The translations under genes and the position numbers were made by a program. A stretch of 64,000 bases of DNA from Thalassobius sp. Cn5-15 (GTDB lineage: Bacteria > Pseudomonadota > Alphaproteobacteria > Rhodobacterales > Rhodobacteraceae): the NCBI RefSeq assembly GCF_022347685.1, contig NZ_JAKRGF010000002.1, positions 248,001-312,000 of the forward strand, written 5' to 3'. Below, piece by piece: positions 43,097 through 52,944 of this stretch. The notes beneath the pieces are model-generated. The model had not been told where the DNA came from. It saw nothing but the letters and a program-made list of their open reading frames with translations, and did no database searches. The stretch's first letter is position 1. Each line of letters opens with the position of its first letter.

Positions 43097-43855
43097 ATGG
43101 CAGATACTCCTGACGATAAATCCGGTGCAGATCACCCCGTAGATCCCTCAAAGGGCCATCCCTCGGGCGCCCCATGGCGCAACTTCTACGGCCGTTTCAA
43201 AGGTAAGGGGCTTCGCGACAGTCAACAGAAGTATCTGGATGAAGATCTGGCCGCGCTTTCCCCCGGAGCTGTCGGTTGGGAAGAAAACCCCGACCGCACC
43301 CCGCTGGACCTAGAGGCCCTGTTTCCCGGCAAAGACGTCTGGCTGGAGGTCGGATTTGGCGGCGGCGAGCACATGGTGCATCAGGCGGCCAGCAACCGCC
43401 ATGTCGGCATCATCGGCTGTGAACCCTATATCAACGGGGTGGCAATGCTCTTGGGCAAGATTCGCGATGCAAACGTCGATAACGTGAAGGTGCACCCCGG
43501 TGACGCCCGCGACATGTTCGACGTACTACCAGAGGCGTCGATCAGCCGTGCCTTCCTGCTTTACCCTGATCCGTGGCCCAAAAAACGCCACCACCGCCGC
43601 CGTTTTGTCACGCAGGAGCACCTACAGCCGCTTGCCCGTGTATTGAAACCCGGTGCGATTTTCCGTGTGGCCACCGATATTCCCGATTACGTGCGCCAGA
43701 CGCTTCAAGAGGTGCCGAAGGCCGGTTTTGAATGGCTGGCCGAGGGACCAGAGGATTGGCGCCAGTCGTGGGACGACTGGATTTCGACCCGCTACGAACA
43801 AAAGGCCCTGCGCGAAGAACGCACACCGCATTACTTGACCTTCCGCCGTCTGTAA
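43097..43855 (+). CDS. trmB: tRNA (guanine-N7-)-methyltransferase
   Basis: The 252-residue enzyme has the SAM-binding block WLEVGFGGGEHMVHQA near residues 83-98, then GCEPYINGVAMLL, and the catalytic LLYPDPWPKKRHHRRRFVT near 155-173, which is the diagnostic TrmB motif. It methylates G46 in the variable loop of tRNAs. The first ~60 residues are polar and Lys-rich with a basic, probably RNA-contacting character. The gene closes the miaB-to-trmB block and may have its own leader structure upstream. Confidence 0.95.
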   Translation: MADTPDDKSGADHPVDPSKGHPSGAPWRNFYGRFKGKGLRDSQQKYLDEDLAALSPGAVGWEENPDRTPLDLEALFPGKDVWLEVGFGGGEHMVHQAASNRHVGIIGCEPYINGVAMLLGKIRDANVDNVKVHPGDARDMFDVLPEASISRAFLLYPDPWPKKRHHRRRFVTQEHLQPLARVLKPGAIFRVATDIPDYVRQTLQEVPKAGFEWLAEGPEDWRQSWDDWISTRYEQKALREERTPHYLTFRRL

Positions 43856-43889
43856 GAGATTGAAATTATATTATTTATAAGTTCATAGA

Positions 43890-43916
43890 AAGGCGCCTGA
43901 GAGCTTCGGGTGCCTT
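43890..43916 (+). terminator. Terminator after trmB
   Basis: AAGGCGCC pairs with GGTGCCTT (one G-T pair), 11-base loop, then CTTCTTTT. Confidence 0.65.
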
Positions 43917-43928
43917 CTTCTTTTGCTG

Positions 43929-44684
43929 CTACTCGAACTGTTCGCGCAGCAATCGCTCTTCCAGTCCGTGGCCGGGGTCAAACAGCAGGCGGTGGGAAAT
44001 CTCAGGCTCTGAACGGATTTCAACAGAGGTGACATTGGGCACCAGATTGCTGTCGGCCTCTGCCATCACCGGCCGCTTGTCCGCCTCAATCACGTCAAAA
44101 CGCACGGTGGCGGTGGTCGGCAGCAGCGCACCGCGCCAGCGTCGTGGGCGGAAAGGGGCGATTGCAGTCAGCGCCAGAATATCGGTGCCAACGGGCAGAA
44201 TGGGGCCGTGCGCCGAATAGTTATAGGCAGTCGATCCCGCAGGCGTCGCAACAAGGGCGCCGTCGCAGATCAGCTCTTCCATACGCAGGCGTCCGTCGAT
44301 GGAAATACGCAGCTTCGCCGCCTGAGAGCCGGAACGCAGCACCGACACCTCGTTGAGCGCCAGCGCGCGGTGGGTGCTACCATCGGCGCAGGTGGCGGTC
44401 ATCGACAGCGGGTGAATCGCGGCCTCCTCCGCCTCGGCCAGACGTTTCAGCAGGTTGCTTTCGGAATATTCATTCATCAAAAAGCCAATGGTGCCGCGGT
44501 TCATCCCGTAAACCGGTGTGCCCAATTCGCGACAGCGGTGCAGGGTCGATAGCATGAAACCGTCCCCCCCAAGGGCAACAATTACATCCGCCTCTTCTTC
44601 TTCGACACAGCCATAACGGCTAAGAAGCGCGGCACGTCCGGTCTGGGCCGAAGGGCTGTCACTGGCAACAAAAGCGATTTTCAT
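43929..44684 (-). CDS. nadK: NAD kinase
   Basis: The 251-residue protein contains [14 protein letters not shown] near residues 36-49, the GGDG motif with catalytic Asp, then [10 protein letters not shown] near 66-75 and the [17 protein letters not shown] nicotinamide-site block near 150. It phosphorylates NAD to NADP. The start at 44684 ([16 protein letters not shown]) is the family pattern; the frame is open further upstream without similarity. It reads opposite to trmB and glyA. Confidence 0.95.
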   Translation of the reverse strand: MKIAFVASDSPSAQTGRAALLSRYGCVEEEEADVIVALGGDGFMLSTLHRCRELGTPVYGMNRGTIGFLMNEYSESNLLKRLAEAEEAAIHPLSMTATCADGSTHRALALNEVSVLRSGSQAAKLRISIDGRLRMEELICDGALVATPAGSTAYNYSAHGPILPVGTDILALTAIAPFRPRRWRGALLPTTATVRFDVIEADKRPVMAEADSNLVPNVTSVEIRSEPEISHRLLFDPGHGLEERLLREQFE

Positions 44685-44871
44685 GGGGATTCGGCAATCT
44701 TGTGGTTTCCGATAGGCGTCATTGGTGCCGATCGAACCACAACTTCGCCCCAAGCACCACCCCTGCCGCCTACACACGCCACTTGGTCGCATTCATCGCT
44801 TTCTGAAAGGACATAATTCCGTTACCTAAACCCAATCAATCTCTGCCCTCTAAATTCTGACGGAGTGTCCC

Positions 44872-46155
44872 ATGTCCGATACCGGTTTCTTCACCGAAAG
44901 CCTCGCCACCCGCGATCCCGAGCTGTTTGGCTCCATCACCGACGAACTGGGCCGCCAGCGTCATGAGATCGAACTGATCGCATCAGAGAACATCGTTTCC
45001 GCTGCCGTGATGGAAGCGCAAGGGTCCGTGCTGACCAACAAATACGCTGAAGGCTACCCGGGCCGCCGCTACTATGGCGGTTGTCAGTACGTCGACGTTG
45101 CCGAAAACCTGGCCATCGACCGCGCCAAGCAACTGTTCGGCTGTGAATACGTGAACGTTCAGCCGAACTCCGGTTCGCAGGCCAACCAAGGCGCCTTCAT
45201 GGCGATGATCAAACCCGGCGACACCATCCTGGGCATGAACCTGGCCTCCGGCGGTCACCTGACCCACGGCGCAGCCCCCAACCAGTCGGGCAAATGGTTC
45301 AACGCAGTTCAGTACGGCGTGCGTGAAGACAACAACCTGATCGACTACGATCAAGTCGCCGAACTGGCGCGCGAGCACAAACCTGCCCTGATCATCGCCG
45401 GTGGTTCCGCCATCCCGCGTCAGATCGACTTTGCCAAGTTCCGTGAAATCGCCGATGAAGTTGGCGCCTTCCTGCTGGTTGACATGGCCCACTTTGCCGG
45501 TCTGGTTGCCGCAGGCGAACACCCCTCGCCCTTCCCCTATGCGGATGTTGCCACCACCACCACCCACAAGACCCTGCGCGGCCCCCGTGGCGGCATGATC
45601 CTGACCAACAACGAAGCGCTGGCCAAGAAAATCAACTCGGCCATCTTCCCCGGCATTCAGGGCGGCCCGCTGATGCACGTCATCGCCGGTAAGGCAGCCG
45701 CCTTCGGGGAAGCGCTGCGCCCCGAGTTCAAAGCCTACCAGAAGCAAGTGCGCGCAAACGCTGTTGCACTGGCAGATCAGCTGATCAAAGGCGGTCTGGA
45801 CATCGTGACCGGTGGCACCGACACCCACGTGATGCTGGTTGACCTGCGTCCCAAAGGCGTGAAAGGCAACGCAACCGAAAAGGCCCTGGGCCGCGCACAC
45901 ATCACCTGCAACAAAAACGGTATCCCATTTGACCCGGAAAAGCCGATGGTCACCTCGGGCATCCGTCTGGGCACCCCTGCCGGCACCACCCGTGGTTTCG
46001 GTGAGGCGGAATTCCGTCAGATTGCTGACTGGATCGTCGAAGTGGTCGACGGTCTGGCTGCCAACGGTGAAGAAGGCAACGCCGCTGTAGAAGCCAAGGT
46101 GAAAGCCGAAGTTGAAGCGCTGTGCGAAAAATTCGAGATGTACCCGAACCTGTAA
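44872..46155 (+). CDS. glyA: Serine hydroxymethyltransferase
   Basis: The 427-residue PLP enzyme interconverts serine and glycine with tetrahydrofolate. Diagnostic segments are [37 protein letters not shown], the PLP-binding [16 protein letters not shown] (Lys near residue 231), and [16 protein letters not shown]. Length is standard. It stands alone between nadK (divergent) and a bidirectional terminator. Confidence 0.98.
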   Translation: MSDTGFFTESLATRDPELFGSITDELGRQRHEIELIASENIVSAAVMEAQGSVLTNKYAEGYPGRRYYGGCQYVDVAENLAIDRAKQLFGCEYVNVQPNSGSQANQGAFMAMIKPGDTILGMNLASGGHLTHGAAPNQSGKWFNAVQYGVREDNNLIDYDQVAELAREHKPALIIAGGSAIPRQIDFAKFREIADEVGAFLLVDMAHFAGLVAAGEHPSPFPYADVATTTTHKTLRGPRGGMILTNNEALAKKINSAIFPGIQGGPLMHVIAGKAAAFGEALRPEFKAYQKQVRANAVALADQLIKGGLDIVTGGTDTHVMLVDLRPKGVKGNATEKALGRAHITCNKNGIPFDPEKPMVTSGIRLGTPAGTTRGFGEAEFRQIADWIVEVVDGLAANGEEGNAAVEAKVKAEVEALCEKFEMYPNL

Positions 46156-46180
46156 GGTTTGCGATCATCCGTGACACAGG

Positions 46181-46209
46181 AAACCCCGGACCGATGGTCC
46201 GGGGTTTTT
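46181..46209. terminator. Bidirectional terminator after glyA
   Basis: Twelve-bp stem AAACCCCGGACC with GGTCCGGGGTTT, 3-base loop, then TT on the plus strand. It also ends the convergent small membrane gene. Confidence 0.92.
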
Positions 46210-46228
46210 CTTTGCCTCTGCGATAGGA

Positions 46229-46504
46229 TCAGGCGTCTTCGCGCAGCGCCTCCTCCAGCATCTTTTCGTTGCGCGCGTCCTCGATTTTGCGAATGCGATC
46301 CTCGCTGGAACGCTGGTCAAATCGGTATTTCACCACATTGATCAGGCTCAGCGTCAACAGCACGATGCCCATCCCCCAGAAGCCTTTGGTCGACAGCGGC
46401 ACATCCGTGGACAGCCACAAAGAAATCGCCAACAGACCATAGGCGAGGGCCACACCAGCCATGTTCAGGTTGATAATCAGAGTGTTATCGGTACGATCGG
46501 TCAT
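46229..46504 (-). CDS. YiaA/YiaB-type two-helix membrane protein
   Basis: The 91-residue protein has two membrane helices, residues 14-34 and 42-62, separated by STDVPLSTKGFWG, the short loop with the Lys-Gly-(aromatic) pattern of the yiaA/B two-helix domain. The C-terminal 30 residues are charged and helical (RSSEDRIRKIEDARNEKMLEEAL). It lies 35 bp downstream of the PspA-like gene on the same strand, so the two form an operon. Function of the family is unknown, but pairing with PspA suggests envelope stress. Confidence 0.8.
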   Translation of the reverse strand: MTDRTDNTLIINLNMAGVALAYGLLAISLWLSTDVPLSTKGFWGMGIVLLTLSLINVVKYRFDQRSSEDRIRKIEDARNEKMLEEALREDA

Positions 46505-46539
46505 CAGTTTAATCCTTTAATATCAGTAAATTTGTTCAG

Positions 46540-47214
46540 TTATGCAGTTTTCAAGCGGGCCAGCACGGCGGCAGCTGTTACCTGTTGCGCGGCGCCATAA
46601 CCGGCATCGGCCAGCGTGTTCAACGCGCTGTCGGGCTTCAGGCCGCTGTCGATATCATCCAGAATCTGAGCCTGTTCAAACGGATCATCCGCGCCCAAAA
46701 CCTGTGCGATAAGAGCCTCCGCCTCTTCAAAGGCGCTGTCCTGCGCGATGTGACGGCGCAGCACCCTCTGCGCGCCCTGTTCGCGACGCACCGCACGGGC
46801 CGCAACCGCGCCCTGTTTCAGGTCCAGAATACGGCGGCTGGCACGCTCTACCGCGCTTTGCAGTTGCAACACATGCGCGTCCAGCCGGTTCACAGTCTGA
46901 CGGCGCAAGGTGGCCTCATTTTCCAGCGTCGCAATCGCCTCTGCTGCCTGCCCAGCCAGATCGTCGCGCGCATCCGCCAACGCCCCGGTCGCACGGTCGG
47001 TCAGATCGATGATCTGCCCCTCAATCCGGGTCAGCTGCGCCGCTTCGCCGCGCTGTTTCTGGATCAGGCTGGCGAGGCTGAATTTTGCGTTCTTCAGGCC
47101 GGTTTCCGCCTCGCGGATTTTCTGGTCAATCAATTCGATGGCATGCTCGTCCCGCAACCGCGCCTCTGCGCGGGCGTTGGTGCCTTGGATCAAAGTCTTC
47201 AGCGTTGAAAACAT
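46540..47214 (-). CDS. pspA: PspA/IM30 family protein
   Basis: The 224-residue protein is almost entirely helical coiled coil, from MFSTLKTLIQGTNARAEARL through repeated heptads to the C-terminus, with the PspA pattern IDQKIREAETGLKNAKFSLASLI and LEEAEALIAQVLG (as FEEAEALIAQVL). PspA proteins assemble on damaged membranes and help preserve the proton gradient. Three 13-bp TetR-type palindromes lie directly upstream (47247-47317), so expression is probably controlled by the neighbouring TetR gene. It is followed by a YiaA/B-like protein. Confidence 0.85.
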   Translation of the reverse strand: MFSTLKTLIQGTNARAEARLRDEHAIELIDQKIREAETGLKNAKFSLASLIQKQRGEAAQLTRIEGQIIDLTDRATGALADARDDLAGQAAEAIATLENEATLRRQTVNRLDAHVLQLQSAVERASRRILDLKQGAVAARAVRREQGAQRVLRRHIAQDSAFEEAEALIAQVLGADDPFEQAQILDDIDSGLKPDSALNTLADAGYGAAQQVTAAAVLARLKTA

Positions 47215-47246
47215 CTTCTAACTCCGTTGTTGTGGTGTTCAAAAAA

Positions 47247-47317
47247 TGAACGCCGTTCACAAATCGGGTATAGAAAATAAATGAACAGCGTTCAAGATAT
47301 TTTTTGAACAATGTTCA
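47247..47317. promoter_or_regulatory. Three TGAAC-N3-GTTCA operators upstream of pspA
   Basis: Perfect 13-bp palindromes lie at 47247-47259 (centre GCC), 47282-47294 (AGC) and 47305-47317 (AAT). They sit between the pspA start and the TetR gene's end, in the pspA promoter region. A fourth copy is at 47941-47953, just upstream of the TetR start. Confidence 0.9.
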
Positions 47318-47321
47318 ATTT

Positions 47322-47912
47322 TTATCGAATGTGCCCCAGAACCTGCGCGATCATCACCTCGATCTGCGCGCGCGGCACGCCGGAAATGCGGTTTTCCAAT
47401 CCCAGCAGCACAATCCCATGAACAGAAGAAAACAAAGCCCGTGTCATCAATGACACCTCTTCCGCCTCCATCTCTGGGAATATCTGCGACAACGGCTGCG
47501 AAATCAGCGCAAATAACTCGCCCAAGGCGGACATGTACCAGTCCGGCACCTCTTGTTCAGTCGACATCTCCACATCAAAGAGCGCCCGCCACAAATGCGT
47601 GTGTTCCGCGGCGAAGGCAAGATAAGCGTGGCTCATCACGATCAGGCGGTCATTAGGCGCCAGCCCCTCCGCCCCTTCAAACGACGCACGCACCGCAGGC
47701 CCCAACGCCTGAAAGGTGCGACCATTGACGGCCAGAACCAGCGCCGTCATGTCATCAAACACCGTGTAGATCGCCCCCAGCGCACAGCCTGCGTCTTGCG
47801 CCAACTGCCGCGCTTTGAGCGAGGAAAGCCCGCCAGCGACGATCTGCGCCTCTGCCAGTTCGATCAACTTTTCCCGCAATGCCGCCCGCCGCGCTTCTAC
47901 CTTACCTGCCAT
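47322..47912 (-). CDS. TetR/AcrR-family transcription regulator
   Basis: The 196-residue protein has an N-terminal TetR helix-turn-helix: [49 protein letters not shown] near residues 28-55. The C-terminal half (residues 60-196) is the ligand-binding and dimerisation region, hydrophobic and helical. The palindrome TGAACATCGTTCA at 47941-47953 lies just upstream of its start, and three more copies lie upstream of pspA, so it probably represses itself and the pspA operon. The inducer is unknown, but PspA context suggests envelope or membrane-active compounds. Confidence 0.92.
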   Translation of the reverse strand: MAGKVEARRAALREKLIELAEAQIVAGGLSSLKARQLAQDAGCALGAIYTVFDDMTALVLAVNGRTFQALGPAVRASFEGAEGLAPNDRLIVMSHAYLAFAAEHTHLWRALFDVEMSTEQEVPDWYMSALGELFALISQPLSQIFPEMEAEEVSLMTRALFSSVHGIVLLGLENRISGVPRAQIEVMIAQVLGHIR

Positions 47913-47940
47913 CTTAGCCGCGTCCTTACATCAAATAGGA

Positions 47941-47953
47941 TGAACATCGTTCA
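47941..47953. promoter_or_regulatory. TGAAC-N3-GTTCA operator upstream of the TetR gene
   Basis: The fourth copy of the 13-bp palindrome, 28 bp before the TetR start codon, consistent with autoregulation. Confidence 0.9.
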
Positions 47954-48068
47954 TAGATATCTTAGCCTCTGCCCTAAGGGAAGGCCATCCGCGCCCTTAG
48001 CTGGACAGATTGGCAGAAAACCTGCAATGGGAGAGCAACACATATTAAACCCACGATATTTTCTGCCC

Positions 48069-48920
48069 ATGACCTCTCCTCCCCCCCTGACCATCGAACG
48101 TCGCCTTGGCGATCGGATGCGCGCCCGCCTGCCGCATATGGTCGTTGAATTTGTCATGTTCATCCTGAAACAGGGCTGGGCCTGCCTGTTCGGGATCTGC
48201 CTGCTGGCAGCGATCCTTGCAACCAAAGCGATCTGGCAACCGGAATGGGCGTTCCACCGCTATGATGCGCTGGTAGGCATCTCTCTGGGGCTGCAAGCGG
48301 CCTTTCTGGCACTAAAACTGGAAAGCTGGGAAGAGGCCAAAGTCATCGCGCTGTTTCACCTCACCGGCACCGCGATGGAGCTGTTCAAGGTGCAGGCCGG
48401 CAGCTGGGCCTATCCAGAACCGGGGGTGCTGAAGCTGATGGGGGTGCCACTGTTTTCAGGCTTTATGTATGCCGCTGTCGGATCCTACATGGCGCGGGTG
48501 ATCCGGCTGTTTGATATGACCTTTGCCCCCTATCCGCCGTTCTGGGCAACTGTGGGGCTGGCCACTGCGATCTACGTAAACTTCTTCGCCCACCATTTCC
48601 TGCCAGATAGCCGCATAGCGCTGTTTGCTGCAACGCTGGCGCTGTTCCTGCGCACACGGATCTGGTTCCGCATCGGCGCGAACTGGTACTGGATGCCACT
48701 ACCGCTGGCGGCGTTCTTGTCCAGTTTCTTCCTGTGGCTGGCAGAAAACATCGGCACGCTGACGGGCACATGGCTCTATGCCGGTCAAAATCCTCTGGAT
48801 CGGGTCAGCTTTGCCAAAATGGGATCATGGTACCTACTGCTCTACGTCAGTTTTGTCACGGTTACGCTGGTGCTGCGCCACGCCCTGTGCCGTCACCCCT
48901 GCAATCCCCGCGACAGCTAA
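48069..48920 (+). CDS. DUF817 family membrane protein
   Basis: The 283-residue protein starts MTSPPPLTIERRLGDRM and has seven or eight membrane segments. HMVVEFVMFILKQGWACLFGICLL, KLESWEEAKVIALFHLTGTAMELFKV, WAYPEPGVLKLMGVPLFSGFMYAAVGSYMARVI and the later FFAHHFLPDSR are DUF817 patterns; the family is inner-membrane and of unknown function. An ATG at 48027 would add fourteen residues and is an alternative start. It is transcribed alone toward the alpha/beta hydrolase. Confidence 0.88.
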   Translation: MTSPPPLTIERRLGDRMRARLPHMVVEFVMFILKQGWACLFGICLLAAILATKAIWQPEWAFHRYDALVGISLGLQAAFLALKLESWEEAKVIALFHLTGTAMELFKVQAGSWAYPEPGVLKLMGVPLFSGFMYAAVGSYMARVIRLFDMTFAPYPPFWATVGLATAIYVNFFAHHFLPDSRIALFAATLALFLRTRIWFRIGANWYWMPLPLAAFLSSFFLWLAENIGTLTGTWLYAGQNPLDRVSFAKMGSWYLLLYVSFVTVTLVLRHALCRHPCNPRDS

Positions 48921-48964
48921 AGAACCCACTGGCGCCCTGACCCGCGCTGTTCTATCCAGTTTCC

Positions 48965-49726
48965 ATGCTGAACCAGATCATCCACGGTGACCCGACCAAC
49001 CAACCCGCCCTTCTCATTGTGCACGGCCTTTACGGGTCAGGCCGCAACTGGGGGGTTATTGCCAAACGCCTGTCAGATGAGCGTCAAGTGATCGCGGTGG
49101 ATCAGCGCAATCATGGACAAAGCCCGTGGACGGACGATCACAGCTACGCTGGCATGGCCGCTGACCTCGCAGAGGTGATCCGCGCCTACGGCAGCCCTAT
49201 GGACGTCCTCGGCCACTCTATGGGGGGCAAGGCAGCGATGATGTTGGCGCTAGAACATCCCGAATTGGTGAATCGCCTGATCGTCGCAGATATCGCCCCG
49301 GTGACCTACACCCATTCTCAGATCCAGTATGTCGAAGCGATGCGCGCAGTGGATCTGGCGAAGGTGGAAAAGAGGTCCGACGCAGAGGCGCAGCTGCGCG
49401 CGATCGTAGATGACCCGATCCTACCGACATTTTTCACCCAATCACTGGATGTGGCCGGCAAACACTGGCGGCTTAACCTGGATGTGCTGGCGCAAGATAT
49501 GGATCAAATCCTTGGTTTTCCCGCCGTAGACCGACAGTTCGAAGGCGATACATTGTTCCTATCCGGCGCCCTATCGGATTATGTGAAACGCGAAGACCGG
49601 AATTTGACCAAATCCCTGTTCCCCAATAGCCATTTCGCCAAAATCCCTGATGTTGGCCATTGGCTGCATGCAGAAAAACCACGTGAATTCGAGGCAGCGG
49701 TGCGCAGCTATCTGAACCGCAAGTAG
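48965..49726 (+). CDS. Alpha/beta-hydrolase (YbfF-like esterase)
   Basis: The 253-residue protein has the oxyanion segment VHGLYGSGRNWG, the nucleophile elbow GHSMGGKAAMMLA near residue 83, the acidic residue likely in FLSGALSDYV, and the final His in IPDVGHWLHAEKP. This order and length match the YbfF esterase branch, small cytoplasmic hydrolases of short acyl esters. No signal peptide is present. The substrate is unknown. It begins 45 bp after the DUF817 gene. Confidence 0.9.
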   Translation: MLNQIIHGDPTNQPALLIVHGLYGSGRNWGVIAKRLSDERQVIAVDQRNHGQSPWTDDHSYAGMAADLAEVIRAYGSPMDVLGHSMGGKAAMMLALEHPELVNRLIVADIAPVTYTHSQIQYVEAMRAVDLAKVEKRSDAEAQLRAIVDDPILPTFFTQSLDVAGKHWRLNLDVLAQDMDQILGFPAVDRQFEGDTLFLSGALSDYVKREDRNLTKSLFPNSHFAKIPDVGHWLHAEKPREFEAAVRSYLNRK

Positions 49727-49849
49727 AGATCTCCGAACAGTACGCAACCGTATGGTCGAAAAAAGTGGTGACGACAACGCTTGGGGGACCCCTTCCCACT
49801 CGCATCATCGCCACCGTCCCACCGAGGCGGGATTCGCACAACGTCTTGA

Positions 49850-50032
49850 TCAGTCAGTGAAAAGAGCCCGCGCGACAAAGTATGTCACAGGCAGGGAGAC
49901 GACAAATCCGACCAACGCGGCGACAATCAATCCGCCGACAGTGTCGTGTCCAGTCACCAACGCTACGATCAGCGCTGACCCTGCCAGCGTTGTCCCAATA
50001 AAGAGATGTAAGATGGCTGCGAGTCTGAACAT
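49850..50032 (-). CDS. Small two-helix membrane protein
   Basis: The 60-residue product starts MFRLAAILHLFIGTTLAGSALIVALV and has a second hydrophobic segment near residues 33-56, separated by a short polar turn (TGHDTVGG). The sequence is compact with no spare termini, preceded by a GGGGGA ribosome site, so I consider it a real gene conserved as a small inner-membrane protein in this group. No function is known. It faces away from the lepA terminator across an AT-rich gap. Confidence 0.65.
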   Translation of the reverse strand: MFRLAAILHLFIGTTLAGSALIVALVTGHDTVGGLIVAALVGFVVSLPVTYFVARALFTD

Positions 50033-50375
50033 GTCATGTCCCCCAATTCGGTAGCTTCGATTTGAGTGATCACATTACCCCCTTTGAATGCTGTGAGGCA
50101 TGATTTGAATCAACTCTTATCTACAAGATTTTGACATTGACGTAAGGTAAGCTTCATAAAGCGCACGCATTTGCACCACTGTATAGTTGAGCAACAGGCC
50201 AAGACTTACAGTCATTGCGAGAATTTAATTTATCAACAAAATCAGATAGTAACCATGTGAAGTATCTTTAAGTTATGACATACGTTAAGGAAACAACTCG
50301 AAACGGAGTCATGCAAGCGATTGGATTGCGGCGTCCATATTTTGACACCACAGCCATAAGCGCCCCCGACAAACA
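50033..50375. other. AT-rich gap with no gene
   Basis: The 343-bp stretch between the small membrane protein gene and the lepA terminator should hold the promoter of the former. No reading frame, palindrome or RNA gene could be supported; it is clearly richer in A+T than its surroundings. Confidence 0.5.
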
Positions 50376-50409
50376 AAAACCCCGCCTCCAATTTCTGGGG
50401 CGGGGTTTT
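50376..50409 (-). terminator. Terminator after lepA
   Basis: Eleven-bp stem AAAACCCCGCC with GGCGGGGTTTT around a 12-base loop; on the minus strand a T-run follows. Confidence 0.92.
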
Positions 50410-50413
50410 CTGA

Positions 50414-52228
50414 TCAATCGTCCATTTTCAGGGCTGAGATGAAGGCCTCTTGTGGGATGTCCACCTTGCCGAACTGGCGCATCTTCTTCTTGCCGGCCTT
50501 CTGCTTTTCCAGCAGTTTCTTCTTCCGGGTCATGTCGCCACCGTAACACTTGGCAGTCACGTCCTTGCGCAGGGCCGCCAGAGTTTCGCGGGCGATCACT
50601 TTGCCGCCGATGGCAGCTTGAATCGGGATCTTGAACATGTGACGCGGGATCAGATCCTTCAGCTTCTCACACATGGCACGGCCACGCAGTTCGGCACGGT
50701 CACGGTGCACCATGACAGACAGGGCGTCCACCGGCTCGTCGTTCACCAGGATCGACATCTTCACCAGCGTATCCTCGCGGTAGCCAGTCATCTGATAGTC
50801 AAAAGAGGCATACCCCTTGGTCACCGATTTCAGGCGGTCGTAAAAATCAAACACCACTTCGTTGAGCGGCAGGTCATAGACCGCCATCGCACGGCTGCCC
50901 GCGTAGGTCAGGTCCTCTTGGATACCACGGCGGTCCTGACACAACTTCAGGACATCACCCAGATATTCATCGGGCACCATGATGGTCGCCTTGATACGGG
51001 GCTCCTCAAGGTGGTCCACCTTGGACAGGTCGGGCATATCCGCAGGGTTATGCAGTTCAATCATCTCGCCCGGTTCATTGTCCTTGCCCTTCATGTAGAC
51101 ATGGTAAATCACCGACGGCGCGGTTGTGATCAGCTCGATGTTGTATTCGCGTTCAATCCGGTCGCGGATCACCTCAAGGTGCAACAGGCCAAGGAAACCG
51201 CAGCGGAAACCAAAACCAAGTGCGGCAGAGGTTTCCATTTCATAAGAGAAGGAGGCGTCATTCAGCGCCAGTTTCTCAATCGCGCCGCGCAGATCCTCAA
51301 ATTCCGCAGAATCGACGGGGAACAGGCCACAAAACACCACCGGCTGTGAGGGCTTAAAACCTTCCAGCGGCTCTTCGGCACCCTTCTTCTCTGTCGTGAT
51401 GGTATCGCCCACTTTGGTGTCACGCACCTGCTTGATCGACGCAGTAATGAACCCGATCTCGCCCGGCCCCAACTCTTCAACTTGTGTCATCTCAGGGCGG
51501 AACACGCCCACACGATCCACAGGGTAGTTGGCCCCGGTCTGCATCATGGTGATACGCTGGCCCTTGCGCAGGGTGCCATCCATGATCCGCACCAGAACCA
51601 CAACGCCCAGATAGGCGTCATACCAACTGTCCACCAGCATCGCCTTCAGCGGCGCGTCACGGTCGCCGGCGGGGGCTGGCAGGCGCTTTACGATCGCTTC
51701 CAGCGTGTCCTCAATGCCAATGCCAGATTTGGCCGAGACCTGCACAGCGTCAGTGGAATCAATGCCGATCACATCTTCAATCTGCTCCGCCACACGGTCA
51801 CAGTCGGACGCGGGCAAGTCGATCTTGTTCAAAACCGGCACGATCTCGTGGTCCGCCTCAATCGCCTGATAGACGTTGGCCAGCGTTTGCGCCTCAACCC
51901 CTTGGGTCGAATCGACAACCAAGAGCGATCCCTCAACCGCGCGCATGGACCGCGAAACTTCATAGGCGAAGTCAACGTGGCCGGGTGTGTCGATCAGGTT
52001 CAGCACATACGTTTCGCCATCCTGCGCCTGATAGTCGATGCGCACGGTGTTGGCCTTGATCGTGATGCCCCGTTCCCGCTCGATATCCATCGAGTCCAGG
52101 AGCTGCTCCTTCATGTCCCGATCGGCCACAGTATTGGTCGATTGGATCAGGCGGTCAGCCAGCGTGGATTTACCGTGGTCAATATGCGCCACGATCGAGA
52201 AATTGCGGATATGTTTCAGGTCGGTCAT
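50414..52228 (-). CDS. lepA: Elongation factor 4 (LepA)
   Basis: The 604-residue GTPase starts [28 protein letters not shown], with the P-loop (G1) near residue 17 and the G3 motif DTPGHVDF near 88. NKIDLP (G4) lies near 143. The C-terminal LepA-specific domain ends with [25 protein letters not shown] and [12 protein letters not shown], diagnostic of EF4. It back-translocates stalled ribosomes or aids initiation. The start at 52228 is clear; an extended frame upstream lacks similarity. Confidence 0.98.
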   Translation of the reverse strand: MTDLKHIRNFSIVAHIDHGKSTLADRLIQSTNTVADRDMKEQLLDSMDIERERGITIKANTVRIDYQAQDGETYVLNLIDTPGHVDFAYEVSRSMRAVEGSLLVVDSTQGVEAQTLANVYQAIEADHEIVPVLNKIDLPASDCDRVAEQIEDVIGIDSTDAVQVSAKSGIGIEDTLEAIVKRLPAPAGDRDAPLKAMLVDSWYDAYLGVVVLVRIMDGTLRKGQRITMMQTGANYPVDRVGVFRPEMTQVEELGPGEIGFITASIKQVRDTKVGDTITTEKKGAEEPLEGFKPSQPVVFCGLFPVDSAEFEDLRGAIEKLALNDASFSYEMETSAALGFGFRCGFLGLLHLEVIRDRIEREYNIELITTAPSVIYHVYMKGKDNEPGEMIELHNPADMPDLSKVDHLEEPRIKATIMVPDEYLGDVLKLCQDRRGIQEDLTYAGSRAMAVYDLPLNEVVFDFYDRLKSVTKGYASFDYQMTGYREDTLVKMSILVNDEPVDALSVMVHRDRAELRGRAMCEKLKDLIPRHMFKIPIQAAIGGKVIARETLAALRKDVTAKCYGGDMTRKKKLLEKQKAGKKKMRQFGKVDIPQEAFISALKMDD

Positions 52229-52432
52229 GGGGCGGATATGCTTTGGAATCAGGCTTTGGTCAATATGGTGCATGGGCTCTGGGCCGCGCAAATGCACTTT
52301 GTGACCAGTCTTGTCCGCCAGCAATGGGGTTTTCCAGCCCATTTCCCCAAAATTAAGGCCTGCCCCAATGCAGGGGCAAGCCAGCACACGCCACTCTGAC
52401 AGAAATGGCAGCAGGGAGTTTGTTGGCAGTGC

Positions 52433-52840
52433 TCAGCGCAGCACGTGCACGGCGCATTTGGCATGACGCACAACGGTGGTGGCAGTGGAACCCAGCAACA
52501 GGTTCTGCATGCCCGGACGGTGCGAGGCGATGACGATACAATCCACCTCGTTCTGTGCGGCGAAATCGACGATTGTGCGGCCCGAATGGCCGTCAATCAC
52601 CTGCACCTCTGCGTTCTCTAGCCCGTCCAGCATTTTGGACAGCTCTTCGACTACGGATTTCTGCATATCTTCGTGAAAACCGGCAGGCATATAGGTCATC
52701 GCATAGCCTGGAACCGCCTCCATCACATGCAGAAGGGTCAGCTTGCCACCCTCTTCGCGAATGGCTTTGGCAATTTCCAAGGCACCTTTGGAATCGCGGT
52801 TTGCCTCAAAGGACACGGGGACAAGGACATTCTTGTACAT
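52433..52840 (-). CDS. Universal stress protein family
   Basis: The 135-residue protein starts MYKNVLVPVSFEANRDSKGALEIA and ends GMQNLLLGSTATTVVRHAKCAVHVLR, where the Gly-x-x-x-Gly-Ser-x-x-x-x-Val ATP-binding pattern of UspA proteins is visible (LLLGSTATTVV). It is a normal-length single-domain USP with an internal Met-rich helix. UspA proteins protect during stress by binding ATP or nucleic acid. It is monocistronic between lepA and an L,D-transpeptidase gene. Confidence 0.93.
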   Translation of the reverse strand: MYKNVLVPVSFEANRDSKGALEIAKAIREEGGKLTLLHVMEAVPGYAMTYMPAGFHEDMQKSVVEELSKMLDGLENAEVQVIDGHSGRTIVDFAAQNEVDCIVIASHRPGMQNLLLGSTATTVVRHAKCAVHVLR

Positions 52841-52944
52841 AGGGGATCTCCTGTTTGCTGAGGCAAGCCTGCCACAGCCACAAAAGATCCACTTTGATCG
52901 AGGTCAGATACCTGACCCTACGTCGGCGTATAGCGCAAGAAGCG

